Notes under the pieces: model-generated | What the model was told of the DNA's origin: nothing | What the model saw: the letters and a program-made list of their open reading frames with translations, nothing else | Database searches by the model: none | Program-made: the position numbers and the translations under genes | Origin: Mesodorylaimus sp. YZB2_4 | Taxonomy: Eukaryota; Nematoda; Enoplea; Dorylaimida; Dorylaimidae | DNA length: 64,000 bases | NCBI GenBank assembly: GCA_030248295.1 | Contig: JASANH010000055.1 | Coordinates: 248,001 to 312,000 of the forward strand | Direction: 5' to 3' | Shown here: one piece after another, positions 37,611-48,930 of the stretch | How the letters are laid out: each line of letters begins with the position of its first letter | Numbering within the stretch: the first letter of the stretch is position 1

Positions 37611-38674
37611 TTCGTCCCTCAATTCACTCAGTCAGTCCCAACAAGCCGCCACTCCAAACACCAGACCTGAAATACGAACCCGACAATATTGTCTGCACGG
37701 GCTTGTGACAAGTGAACACGAGCATGCCCCCAGCACCAGTTCATTGCGCCTAGGTTCACTTACAGATAAACCGTCTTATCACCTCCTTTCTCGACTACTA
37801 CGTGAAAAATCCACACTGTCTTCCGCAAGCCTAAAACAGACTTGACTTCCCTGACAGTGCTTATATGGAGCACGGAGTGCCTGGCATAACTGAGGCAATG
37901 ATACAATCTTGACAAGGGCAGGCTGTGAAAAACCATATGGACGGTTCTATGTTAACAAACTTAACTTCATTTGCGGACGTTCACAAAACCAAGTTCGAGC
38001 AAGGGTGGGAGGGGGAAGGTATGCTGCTCCATTGGTGAGAATGAGTGCCATTTATCAACAATAACGCCAAAACTCAGTGCAAATCTGTCTTAGCTATGCT
38101 TGATTCCCTACAGTGTGAGAAGGAATGACATCCGCAGGAAGTCACATGACAGACGACGGCTGGGTAATCTCCGTTGCAAACTGGCAATGCAAAAAAAAGA
38201 GTAGGCGCACTGCGATGTAAAGATACGCCCACAAAATGTGAGCCTTAAGCAGGAATCGAACCCGTACCTGAGGCGTTGCAGTGTGTGGTTAGTACCCGAT
38301 GATATCAGAGGCGTGGGTTCGATTCCCGCTCGAGGATCATATTTTTGCGAGTATCTTCATCTATATTACTGAAAGATGTAAAAGTTTTAAAAAGATTTAG
38401 TACTCGGCCTACATATACTGTATGTTTCACGATCAGCGCTACTGCACCAGACATTGCCGTGGAAATGACGGAAAATACGTTGAGTAGACCGCCTATTGAT
38501 ATAAGCAGCCATCTATCCTAAGCATTTGTCTGCTGTACGCGGCAAAATAATATTCCATTACTGGCGCGCTTGTTTTGTTTTTTTTTGTTCGGCAAACGTT
38601 TTTTAAAATTTTGATATACTGCTGTGAATTTGTAATCTTGTAAACATTTCGGTGGTTTTTTCTCTTATTTGATA
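37611..38674. other. Intergenic, Nramp to p53 (divergent genes)
   Basis: The two genes run away from each other, so both promoters should lie here. A splice acceptor (ATTTCAG, about 37662) suggests that Nramp has an upstream non-coding exon. A SINE-like copy occupies 38234-38340. No TATA box near the p53 start is obvious. Confidence 0.45.
38234..38340 (+). repeat. tRNA-related SINE-like element
   Basis: GAGCCTTAAGCAGGAATCGAACCCG (inverted B box) is followed by an A-box-like TGTGGTTAGTACCCGATGA and the plus B box GTGGGTTCGATTCCCGCTCG. The two B-box motifs in opposite orientation match the copies near 10.3 kb. No acceptor stem pairs, so it is not a functional tRNA gene. It lies about 330 bases upstream of the p53 start codon. 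Confidence 0.5.
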
Positions 38675-41600
38675 ATGATTACGTCGCCGAAGAAAGAAGT
38701 AGAAGAAAGTCCGAGCAGAGCCGACGACGAAACTCGAGATAAAAGAGGCCACGACTCTGATAGTGCGTTTCTGTCGCAACCTCCGGTATTATTGGGCGGA
38801 GTAGGTTGTCCAGGAAATGGAAGCGGCAGCATTTCGTTATCGCAAATACATTTATCTCAAAATTCCGAAATTCGTAATTTATCTCAAGGTACATTCGAAA
38901 CCCTCGTGAGGACGTTGGCGGCCGAAAGCAATGACGGGTAAGGCTTTTGGTTGATTCCAGAAATGGGTTTTTAATAATGGCCAAAAACTGACATTTCGGA
39001 AAGAACTAGACGTCGATTTTTGATCAGATTGTAATCATCATCAGAGCAAAATGATTTTTATGATAAAGTTCGCCGAATGAGTTTTAACTGACATGATGAT
39101 TTTATTTGATGACTTTTGAGTTCAGTTTTGATTGTTCTTCTTTTTATTTTTACGGCTTTTTTCCCAGGTTCCCCTATTCTAGTCTCTTTCTTCCCCTCCT
39201 TTCTTCCCGTCCTAAGCATGTATATGAATCGCAATCCCTTCCGCTCTTATCTATAGTTTCAGATTTTCCTCGTGTTTTACCATTTTTTCCTTCTTTTTCC
39301 ATTCGTGACTCAACAACGAAATCACAAAACGAAAAATGCGCAAATTCAAATCAACCACAGATCGTTTTCGTTATTTCATCACGGAGACAAAAATACAAAA
39401 TCGACAAGATAAAACAAAGAAAAACTAGTTCGATTCATCAATGTGATCACAGAGCGGGTTCTAAAACATACATTTTCATCTCTTAGTCTCGAGTGAACAT
39501 TTTTTAATATTAAAAACACTCACCTTTGTCTTGCAATATTCCAATCGCAAGCTTACTTAGCCTAATTCCGCCTTTTCGTTATTCGTCTATTGAACACGAT
39601 CTATAAAAGACATAACGATAACAACCGAAAAGTTAGCACTTATCAATAAAATTGAAACTACAAATACATCATTGTTTTCCCCAGAGCAAGAAAGTGTCGT
39701 GTCCTCGAATTTTACATAACGGAGTTAATCTTCACTGATTCTCACTTCCTTCCTACATTATTTTCTTTTCTTCGATAGCCTCTGAAAAATTCCCCTAAAT
39801 CCTTAAAGATGCAAACACTTCTCAGAATGACGAAAAAACCTTGCTTTTGTAAATTCATAAACTATCTCACCTGTCTTTCTTCGCTTCGAGAATAAAAAAT
39901 GTTCCGAAGTTTAATGCGATTACATACAGGCGAAATTTTTCATGATTTGTTCCCCCCCAAACGGAACCTTTCCCTAAAAATAAAAACCAAAAATGAAGTA
40001 AAATTCGAATTTATTATAGCAATAATTCATTTCAGGTACTTCTAGCTACATTTCACGCAAAAAATTCCAATGAAACAAAGGTTCTCGTCAAGGTTCGCTC
40101 CAGGGTCTGCTCTTTCCATGCAGAGCATGACCCTCGCCAGGGTCTGCTCCGCCGTGGAGAGCATAACCCTCGGGAGAGCACCCTGGAGCACACCCTCGGC
40201 CTATCCTACAGCACACAGGACAGGATCCTGTCCAACGAGGGTGGCGAAAGTAACAAGATCCTACGCACATCAGCCCCACTAAGCTTTTTGTGCACCATGC
40301 GGTGGGAGTGCGCAAATGTCGTTCGGTATTGGTAAAGACAACATAATAGATTGGATGAGGCACTGAGACAGCTGAGGGTGCTGCATTTGGAGCTCCAGGA
40401 TGGACTGGAACCAAGGATGACAGTGATCCGTTAGAATGTTCCTTGGCATTTCATGAAAGAAGGCGGCTCAGGGCGCCAAACGATGCAGCAAAAACGAAAA
40501 TTATTTCATGTTCCGTTCACGAAACTAGGATTTCGAGATTTTTGAAAAGCTTTTTAATCCAACAAATAAATCTACAGTGCTTCATCCAGCGATCGATTCT
40601 CTGCGCAGAGATTGCAGCTAAGAAAATCACCCGTCGTGGTGATGTTCCTCGGCATACCCAAATACCATGTGTGGGCATTGTGGGCAGGGGCTACTCCCAT
40701 CCAAGGCTTGGTCGGCAAAAATTGTCGAAGGCGACCCGATCCCGCAAGGTCTCGCGCGAAAACATGCGTACCCCTACCCCTGCTATACAGTGATAGATTC
40801 AGGATTCAGAAAAACGAATATTATCTCTAATAGGTGTAATCATTTTTAGCGTCCATTCCTTCAATGGAGTCGGAGCAGAACAAGAACTTCGCACTACGCC
40901 ATCCATTTGTTCAGACTTGCTCCCTTTGAACATCTGCTCGCCTTCGGGGATTATCAGCGGAAACGGAATTCAGGTACGTCTTTTCTGCGATTCCGAAGGA
41001 CTCCGAGCTGTCCGAACGAATTACTAGGGGACATAAGGTACTCAAAAAAATCCTTCCCGGTGGCGAGTTAACCCTCGCCACTGACTGCGCACTCATTATC
41101 AGAGTGGCAGGCGCCTAACCGGCTAGATTTTGGCTGAAAGAAAATTGAATTTACTGCAGCATCAGTCCGGTGCAAAAACTTTGCGAGATCCCGAAAAAAA
41201 TTGTCCAGCCCTTGTGTTGTGTGTGATGCAACTTGTACTTTTTGGGATTAGCACGGCTGGATAAATTAGCTGTTTAGTTGATCCGTGTTTGGCTACAAAT
41301 ATGGATACATAATTAGCATTTAGTGTAACAGTTTTCTTTTTCTTTAGGCGGCCATGGTTTATGGAAGTTTATCGGTGGATACTGCTGCCATTCAATGTCC
41401 TGCAGGTTATTACGGGCCCAGTATCGTGAGTACGGTGCGTATTCATTGACACATTGAGAAGGGGCCAGCTAGCCGTGGGACTTCTGGGGTGCAGTAAGTG
41501 GACGATGCTCTTTGAGATTGGTGGTTTGGGAGAGAAGCATTCACCTGAATTTTCAACTAGTATCTTTTTATGGCTCTGTGGTTGGTACGACGTATTGGCA

Positions 41601-44600
41601 AGGTCTGGATGCTGAACGGGTGATTTGCGTGTGTGATTTTTAACTTGACTTGATGTTTTGGGGAGGAAAATTTGTCTCGCTACTTTTCACAATAGAGTTT
41701 TTTAGGAAGCTTTTGTGTGCTGAGCTCGTGCCGCCTCATAATTAGTTTCCCCAGGGACTTTCCATCCCTTTTGTCTATAGCCTGCCAGCGGTCTCGATAA
41801 GGAGCCGTAAAGCGACAAAATGTCGCGGAAGGTACCCTCAGACGACCAGTTTCCTCTCTGAGAACGGGCTTGCTAAACTGCTGTTCCAGCCGAGATAGAA
41901 CTGCGGCCTCCTGGTCAGGGTTGCTGGCCCAAGCCATGCAGAACCAGCGCCCTTAACTAAGTGAGTCATCGCGCCTCACTCATTTTCCAATGAACTGATC
42001 GTGAGATAACGGCAGCTTCTTGAGATAATTTTCTTCTGAACTCGCCCTCTTAGGGGCAGGAGTAACGCATACACGCAACCTTAGGCGGAGTTGCTGCGTT
42101 CATCCCCTTCCTATGTCAATTCAGTGAGAATCATATTGTCAGCGGAACAGTGCCGCATTAGGAGAAAGGCAGGTTTGTGTGCAGCGGGGCTCTTTTTAGC
42201 GACGCCGTTTGAGCTGTCTAGTTGTTTGTTTAGGCTGGCGGGGGGGGGGGGGGGACGTGTTCAGACTTGTCACAGGCCCGACTTGTTCGACTACGATTGT
42301 TCGTAGCGCGTATATGCTGACTGATTCAGTCTTGCTGTCTCGAGTTGCTTTGTTTCATGGGAAGATCTTTTTTCTTTCTGACGTGAAAAATTGTTTATTT
42401 TGTGAGTTTCAAGTGAGCGCAGTTTAGATAGTTCTATGTTGCAACGTCCATGCTGTTTTTGGATTTTCCACCAAATCTTGAATTTCGCGCAAATTTTTTA
42501 AAAGTTGTTTTCTAAAATATTTCCTTATTTGCCTTTTCTCAACCCGTTATAAAAAGAATAGGAGGGAGGGTCTGAGGACGTGTTTATGCTTATACGCTAA
42601 AAGTAATCCGGTCATACATGCCGACACCCTATAATAGCCTATAATCATCATAGGCTGACCTTCAAAATTTTCGAAAATTTTGAAAAAAGGCGGGGGATTG
42701 CGCAGTCGCGGCCGAGAAAATTTTTTAAAAAAATTCACCTTTATTCTGCGCGCATAAGCAAATTTTGCGCAGTCTATTCCAGCTTTTGCCTGCTCTGGTG
42801 CGTATCATTCGTTGAAGGTGTTTTCGCCTCCACTGCGCAATTGGTACTGTGTACTGGTAACGCGTGGTAATCACGTGCTTCCGTAATGACTGTAGTAAAA
42901 ATGAACCGCACAGGTTCACCAAGAAATTACGAACTTAGGTGTCTGCGCATCGAAGACAGCGAAATTTTGTGATTATGAGCCAAAAATGTCAAAATTCAGT
43001 GATTGCGCATCAAAAACAGCGAAATTTAGTCATTTTGAGCCAAAAATGGCAAAGTTCAGAGATTGGGAGCCATCCATAAAGGACGTCTACCCTGGGGGGA
43101 GGGTGGGGGTGAGCGGAAAGTTGACGGAAGTGGATGGAGGAGAGGGGAGGCTGCCGCCAAGTGGACGTCCACTTCACAAAATCGGCGGGTTATCTCGGAA
43201 AATTATCGCAATTATGATAGTATTAACGCTAGAGATACGAGTCAAATTACTAATATTTAAATCATTAAATGAAACGACTATCCGAGGACTCAGGTCGATT
43301 ATATTCCAGTTTTCCCAAACATTTTTCATCCCTTTTGGCTTCTCTTTTTCTGAGGCGGATAAAACGATTTTGGTGGTGCTGCCAGTGGCTTTGTCGCTCA
43401 ATCTGGTGTCTTGGTAACCAAGACCTGCAGGGGTGGGAGAGGGGGTTTGCTGGGCAAGTACTCTGAATGTGAGAGAGAGCGACTACATCTGTGGCTGAAA
43501 CATCAACCACGGGCCGACCTCCCCATCCAAGGCGATGGATTGCAGGCGCTAGGGGGCCATCGGGATGTCAGGGATGTTGCCCAATTATAGCACTGACTGA
43601 TCCGACCCTCGACGTGAGTCCCGATCTCGACCTGGGTGATCCGTTCAAGAAATGAGATATTTTTATGGATAAGGTTCCCAGCAGCCTGCCCTATAGTTCC
43701 TTTCCTCACTGTCCATCAAACCACTCCAAAAACTCAGGAGCACTACCTTGCACCTACATAAAGCGGGATTCAATTCTGCTTTTGGAGGAAAATTGGAGAA
43801 GTTTTAAATTGGATGAGGCATGACACATTTTCAGAGAGAGAGCGTAAAATTTTAGTTCCCAATTTGGCTGATGCAGCAGTCGAATCAAACCGGAGACTGA
43901 ATGACCCATCATTTCGGCGGATCAGTCGATGGTGGGAGCAATGCTGTTTCGAAGAGAATATTTTCCTATGTGGGGGGGGGGGGGTCTGCTCAAGTAGTCG
44001 TCCATTTTTAGGGGGGTCCAGGCGAAACGGATGAAAGGTGGATAGGGGGAGGGGAGTCGAAAAATCGCATTTTTTGGTGGACGTCCTTTATGGATGGCCC
44101 CTTGAGCATCTAAAACAGCGAAATTTAGTGATTTTGAGCCGAAAATCGAAAAATTCAGTGATAGCGCATCAAAAACAGCGAAATTTAGGGATCGCGTATT
44201 GAAGACAGCGAAATTTAGTGATTTCGAGCCGAAAGTAACAAAATTCAATGATTGCGCATCGAAAACAGCAAAATTTAGGGATTGCGCACCAAAACAGCAA
44301 AATTTAGGGATTGCGCACCAATTTTGTCAGGGGGATTGCGCAATTATAGGCTAAAGTTCAGACCGTCGGCATGTATGATCCGGATAGTGGCTGCTCTTTG
44401 AAGCCCCCCCCCCCCCCCAGCATCGACCGATCTGAATCTCAGCCTGGTAGCGTTCGTTCGGGATCCCGATAAAAAATGGTCGGGATTGAATGTTGTGGAG
44501 ATGTGAAGAAGGGGAAGGGGAGAGGAAGGGATCGGGAAGGGAGTGTTCCAGAAGGGTAAGCTGGGAAAACTTTGGTGGATGATTGAACTGGAAAGGAGGA

Positions 44601-47600
44601 AGTGAGGGATTTGTTTGCTAGTTGGTGACTAATTCTAGATGATTTTGAATGCCATGATGAATACTGCGCATAAAAATTTTAAGTTCTATATTTGCTGGCC
44701 ACTTAAGGCGGTTTGTAGGTTACCTACATCGAATTAAAAGTGAAAAAATAACACTCTAAAAATCCCGAGGTCGGCCGGGATTGAGCGAATCCCGATCCCG
44801 AAAAAAGTGATCCCGAACGAGCGCTACAGCCTGGATCCCGATCCCGTTCCAATCCATACTCTGGATCGGCCCGATCCGGCTGATCCGATCCGATCTCAAA
44901 CCAAAAACTGCACAGAATCCGGCACAATCGTTGTTTTTCATTCCAAGTATGGGCAAGGAAGGTAAGGGGGTAAACCCTCCCCCTCCCCCTGTTGGGCCGG
45001 CCAGGACATTGAACCCTTCCTCTCAAACCCCCCCCCCCCCCCATTGAATCATTGATTATCATTGAATTCAGAATCAGGCAAGCAAAAACAGCGGAGAATC
45101 CATTACAAATTAGCAATCAAATCCCTCTTCCTTTCTCTCTATCGATTCAATCACCCGCCACAGTCCCAATATTTCTCCCTTTGAAAAATTCTAATCGCCA
45201 TGACCATGTGAGTCAGTGCCGATCAGAATGTTGTCAGCTTACGCAGCAGCTGATGATGGCCCACCATCGTGACTGAACAGGAAATGGAAAATGCTGGCTG
45301 ATACCATATCCAACTGCGCGCAGATTGTATTTCGAAAAAGCAGGACTTGTGCATTTTCTGAGAGTAGTTCTATTCGATCCTGACATTCTCGCTCATACAC
45401 CAATCCCGTTCCCTGTTCCAATAAAAGCATTTTATCTCCACAACATTCTCCCGAATCCCGACCGGGATCGGGATCCCGAACGAACGCGAAGGCCAGGATC
45501 TAAACAGTGTGTTTGTATTTAGGTTCACGGATACTCGCTCTATCAACCAGTGATTGGCACGACATTTGTGAACGCTAATGCCATGGCAGCCGCTGTGCAC
45601 CACACCGATGCTGTGCCGACTGCGATTCAGCAAGTGCATAGTCCATTATCCATGGCCCGCGCTGTGGTGGCTCCAAGGGCCATAGAAAGTGCCAGTCCCG
45701 AAGTAGGTTGCATTGTAACTGTACGCACACTACTCGTGACTACAGTGTGACGCTTTTCTGCTCTAGCTATTCGCTGCCTTGCCAGTGATCTCGCCTATGC
45801 TGCCTTCGAAAATGAGTAACATTCCAATCACGTAAGTGTTTTATGGAGGCTAGGGTTACTAGGAGGTGTGTGGAGTCTCCCCGTAAAATGGTCCTGCTGC
45901 GCCTACTCTACCCCTGATCGTTAATGTCATTGAAAGGGCATATGCCACCTATACCACCTAGGATGATGGGTGCAGAGGCGGGGGAAATGTGGCTAGCAGG
46001 CCATGTTCTACCTATGTTGATTCCGATTGGGGAACCGATTTTTCATGTTACGAGAAAAATAATTTTAAAGCAGGTTCAAGTTTTTAAAAATGGCGGGAAA
46101 TTTATCACCTCTTGGCTCCTAGACCTCGCCGATACATGGTGTGCGTGGGGCTCACTTCTGTTTGAGCTCACCGATTGGGTTAGTGCTAGAAGACGGACTA
46201 CTCACTGTCAGGTTCCCAAAAAGAAAAATTTCATTTTTTATAGTAAAGAAGGCCCTTTTTTTTCCTGGAAGGCCCAAACTGATTTTAAATTTTCGCGGGA
46301 AAAATTCAATTTTTACGAGCCACCAATGACGCCGCCATGTCGCCGACCCCCGCTCCCCGGAAAGAAGATCAGACCCCCCTCCTCGCGAGCGATGTTGGAG
46401 TAGATGTACCGTATTGTGTCTTATATATACATGCAGTAGTACAGTTTAAATGCAAAGTTAGAGGTTTAAAGTGATAATCAAGACAAAAAAGCAGATATCA
46501 AAAACTTTTACTCTGAGCGGGATTTGAACCCCGTGTAATTCGCAGCTTCATTGTAGCACTGCATACGATGGATTATTCGGGTTCGCAGTATCATTCCAAG
46601 CTCCAAAAGAGAACGTTTCGAAGAAATCTGTTCCTTTTGTGGTAAGTTGTGTTTTACCACGTCGCTAAATGTGGATATGGGCATTTAAAGAAATAAAATA
46701 ACGATTTTTAATATGCCTATGCCATTTTAGTATTCGGATGTCAGAAAGAAATTGTACGTCGACATGAAAACGCCGTGTCCAGTTAACTTCAAGTGCACTG
46801 GTGGTATGCCACCGCCGGACAGTAGCATCCGATCACTGTTGATCTATTCGAAAGCTCAGGATATTGGAGATGTGGTTCGGCGGTGCAGTAATCATGCGGC
46901 ACAGGACAGTAAGTCGGGTCAGGTGCTGGATGGATGGGTGGTGATGGAGAAAGGGATGGGAGGCTAAAAGTGCGAAAAGGAGGACGATCTGGGCGCTGTG
47001 TGTGGACGCGCCGCAGTCACAAGCAGTTTTGATTTCCAGAATTTAGTGTAAAGCAAGTAGGGGCAAGGTTCAGATGCTAAGGGAGTAGGACTATGCCATC
47101 TTAGGGGTAAATATGCTTTTCCGTCAGACTCCAAGTGCGACCCAGGGAGATGGGCGGATACAAAATGGATGTACAAGCGGACTCTTGGCAGTTTTTCGTC
47201 CGGCCAAGCCTAGGGGTTACGCCCCCCCACCGCATTCCAAAGTAATGGTGTATGGATGAGTTTCGTGTTGGGACAGTGTTACGGGGCATGTAGTGTCTAC
47301 CTATACTAGGACATACTGTAACTCTTTAGATTCATATCTCGCTCTGTTATTTTGGCGACGCCCCAAGGATTTATGTATGTGCAACGTAAAGTGGCAGTTC
47401 CTAAAAAGTTGATGGGGCATCTCAAGGGAGCAGTGTAAAGCAGAAAAGTTAAACTGCAGTTTGTGGAGATTCTCTTTCTTCACAACTTATATTCGCCGTT
47501 TGCGCTGATGCTGTGTTTCATGTGCATTTGTGAATCAGCTCTTCGTAGTTCACATCACAATGCATCTACGCACAAAAGAAACTTATTTTTAGCACATCCT

Positions 47601-48573
47601 GAGAATCATCACGTTTTGCGTGTGGTGCACCAGCCATGCCAGTATGTCGATGATGCCGCGACTGGTCGTTATTCGGTTGTCGTTCCGTGGAATAATCCGT
47701 CTGTTGGAACAGATTACGTGACAGTGTTTTATCAATTCATGTGCTATAGTTCGTGCATTGGTGGCATCAATCGTCGACCTCTGCAAATCGTATTCACTTT
47801 GGAGAATAAGTAAGTCTACTGGAAGTCTTATGTGTAGGAGGGTGCTGTAATGACACAGGGGTCACGAGACGACTATTGTGACCAGAAATATGCCTTGGGT
47901 GGGCGGTGGGAGGTCGAGTGAGGGCAGCTCGTTGTTGACTAGTCGTCGGAGAAAGCTGGTCTAGTCGTGAGTGTTTTGCAGTGCGTGTGAACTCCTGGTG
48001 CCCTCCCGAGTCAAGAAGCGAGTTGCTTCTTGACTCGGGAGGCACCAGGAGCACGTGGAGGTAATGGGCTAGCGTGTTGTAGTACTGCCAAAAAATCAGC
48101 AAACATGTACGAGTATTGTGTTTACTCATTTCAGTGGAACGGTCCTGGGCCGTCAAACAGTCGATTTACGTATTTGCGCCTGTCCTGGTCGTGATTGGAA
48201 AAATGATGAGGGTCAGGATGTGGAACCGAGTGCGAAGAAGCGTCGTCTTCACAATACGCGGGTAAATTTGGGGGAATCATCGCACAAAAGGCATTGCCTG
48301 GGGCTGCCTCGTTTGGCGCCTAGACCCGAAGACGCGAACAATTGCTCGAGTCGACTGACGTTGGGCAGTGGAGATAAGAATCGATCACCAGTCGTCGACG
48401 AGGATCAGTATGAAAAGGACGATGACATGGTTTATAATCTGCCGATTCGGGGACGACGAATGTTCAAGTTAATGGCCTCGATGTACAGGCAGATTCGCAG
48501 AGAAGTTGCATATCAACGCGATGATGCTGCCAATGAAGCGAAATTTAGCATGGATAAAGAAAAAGAAGGGTGA
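38675..48573 (+). CDS. TP53-like: p53/p63/p73-family transcription factor
   Basis: Nuclear stress-response transcription factor. Exons are 38675-38937, 40850-40973, 41348-41425 (or to 41434), 45523-45702, 45767-45831, 46557-46641, 46731-46908, 47539-47809 and 48135-48573. Phases agree, giving about 560 residues. An MDM2-box-like LSQGTFETLVRTL lies near residue 74. The DNA-binding domain starts at about 240 (DGLFGFAVSF). Zn ligands are present in RRCSNH and FMCYSSC. DNA-contact arginines are in GGINRRP (R248) and RICACPGRD (R273, R280). K120 aligns with KKSVPF. A basic NLS-like KKRRL is followed by the tetramerisation strand-helix VYNLPIRGRRMFKLMASMYRQ. No SAM domain follows; the stop comes about 25 residues later. 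Position R282 is W, Y220 is W and R337 is M. Intron 1 carries a transposon copy. Confidence 0.95.
39216..40276 (+). mobile_element. Second copy of the hAT-like element, in p53 intron 1
   Basis: It aligns along its length with 25270-26220 and then with 28314-28410, skipping the nested Harbinger element. It lacks the outer part of both TIRs (the right side stops after TCCTACGCACATCAGCCC). Relative to the other copy it shows dozens of one- to three-base losses. Confidence 0.85.
42930..44335. repeat. Tandem array split by an inverted-repeat insertion, p53 intron 3
   Basis: Units of roughly 50 bases (GATTGCGCATCAAAAACAGC + GAAATTTAGTGATTTTGAGCC) repeat at 42930-43075 and again at 44103-44335. Between the halves, GCCATCCATAAAGGACGTC (43069) and its inverse GACGTCCTTTATGGATGGC (44081) face each other, marking an inserted element or pair of elements of about 1 kb. 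The insert also holds a probable family A copy at 43590-43936. Confidence 0.75.
43590..43936 (+). repeat. Probable family A element (divergent)
   Basis: It has ends GCACTGACTGATCCGACC and GCGGATCAGTCGATGGTGG, which resemble the CCAGCATCGACTGA ends of family A in inverted form. The interior is too diverged to align by eye. Confidence 0.35.
44448..44826 (-). repeat. MITE-like element, family B, short copy with both ends
   Basis: Ends TAGCGTTCGTTCGGGATC and (inverted) TAGCGCTCGTTCGGGATC bound 379 bases. The interior matches the 13-kb copy in the same orientation. It lies in p53 intron 3. Confidence 0.75.
45050..45487 (+). repeat. MITE-like element, family B
   Basis: It matches the 21.6-kb copy from the AATCAGGCAAGC block to the terminal GGGATCCCGAACGAACGC, 35 bases before p53 exon 4. 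The left terminus is missing, replaced by C-rich sequence ending in a run of 15 C. Confidence 0.7.
46505..46550 (-). repeat. SINE fragment abutting a p53 splice acceptor
   Basis: CTGAGCGGGATTTGAACCCCG is the inverted B-box half of the tRNA-like family. It ends about 30 bases before the p53 exon that starts at 46557, so part of the acceptor's upstream region is repeat-derived. Confidence 0.45.
47992..48051 (+). repeat. 27-bp foldback hairpin in the last p53 intron
   Basis: CTCCTGGTGCCCTCCCGAGT.. is followed after a 5-base loop (GAGTT) by its complement. The arms are 28 and 27 bases, with one unpaired C and no mismatch. It lies 84 bases upstream of the final exon, which carries R273/R280 and the tetramerisation domain. 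Confidence 0.92.
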
Positions 48574-48750
48574 AAAGTGACCTCGTGTGAAACTGCGTTT
48601 AGACACCTCTGTGTCACTCAAGGTAATTTGAATTTTCGTTGATTGGTTCAGGATGGGTATTACAGTGTAAGATTTTTTAGTTAGTTACAGCTATAATATA
48701 TCGCACAGCGATTATCTTAAAATAAGTACAGTATTAAAATTTTTCGTTAT

Positions 48751-48756
48751 AATAAA
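48751..48756 (+). terminator. Candidate poly(A) signal for p53
   Basis: AATAAA lies 178 bases after the p53 stop codon, in the 357-base gap before the convergent transporter gene. The hexamer is the sole evidence. Confidence 0.5.
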
Positions 48757-48930
48757 TCGTGCTCCCGCTGTTGGATGTTGATGGCGCTGTTGGTTCGGCG
48801 GGTGCAGGCGATACTGAAATATTGTCTGGCATGGCCAAAAAGAGAATCTGGCAGAACTTTTGTGCGGCTCCTGGAAAAGGAATTGAAAAATGAGGGAAGC
48901 GTGCAAAACAGAAGGAAGGCGAAACGAAGC

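Noticed and set aside
38234-38340. Functional tRNA gene
   Set aside because: There is a good B-box-like sequence, but no pairing acceptor or anticodon stem.
41680-41937. 85-residue minus-strand frame in p53 intron 3
   Set aside because: It looks mildly protein-like, but no family is recognised and there are no supporting exons. It is not listed as a gene.
45924-46403. 159-residue plus-strand frame between p53 exons 5 and 6
   Set aside because: It is not in phase with p53 exons, shows no domain, and includes the repeat-associated GCGGGAAATTT motif.
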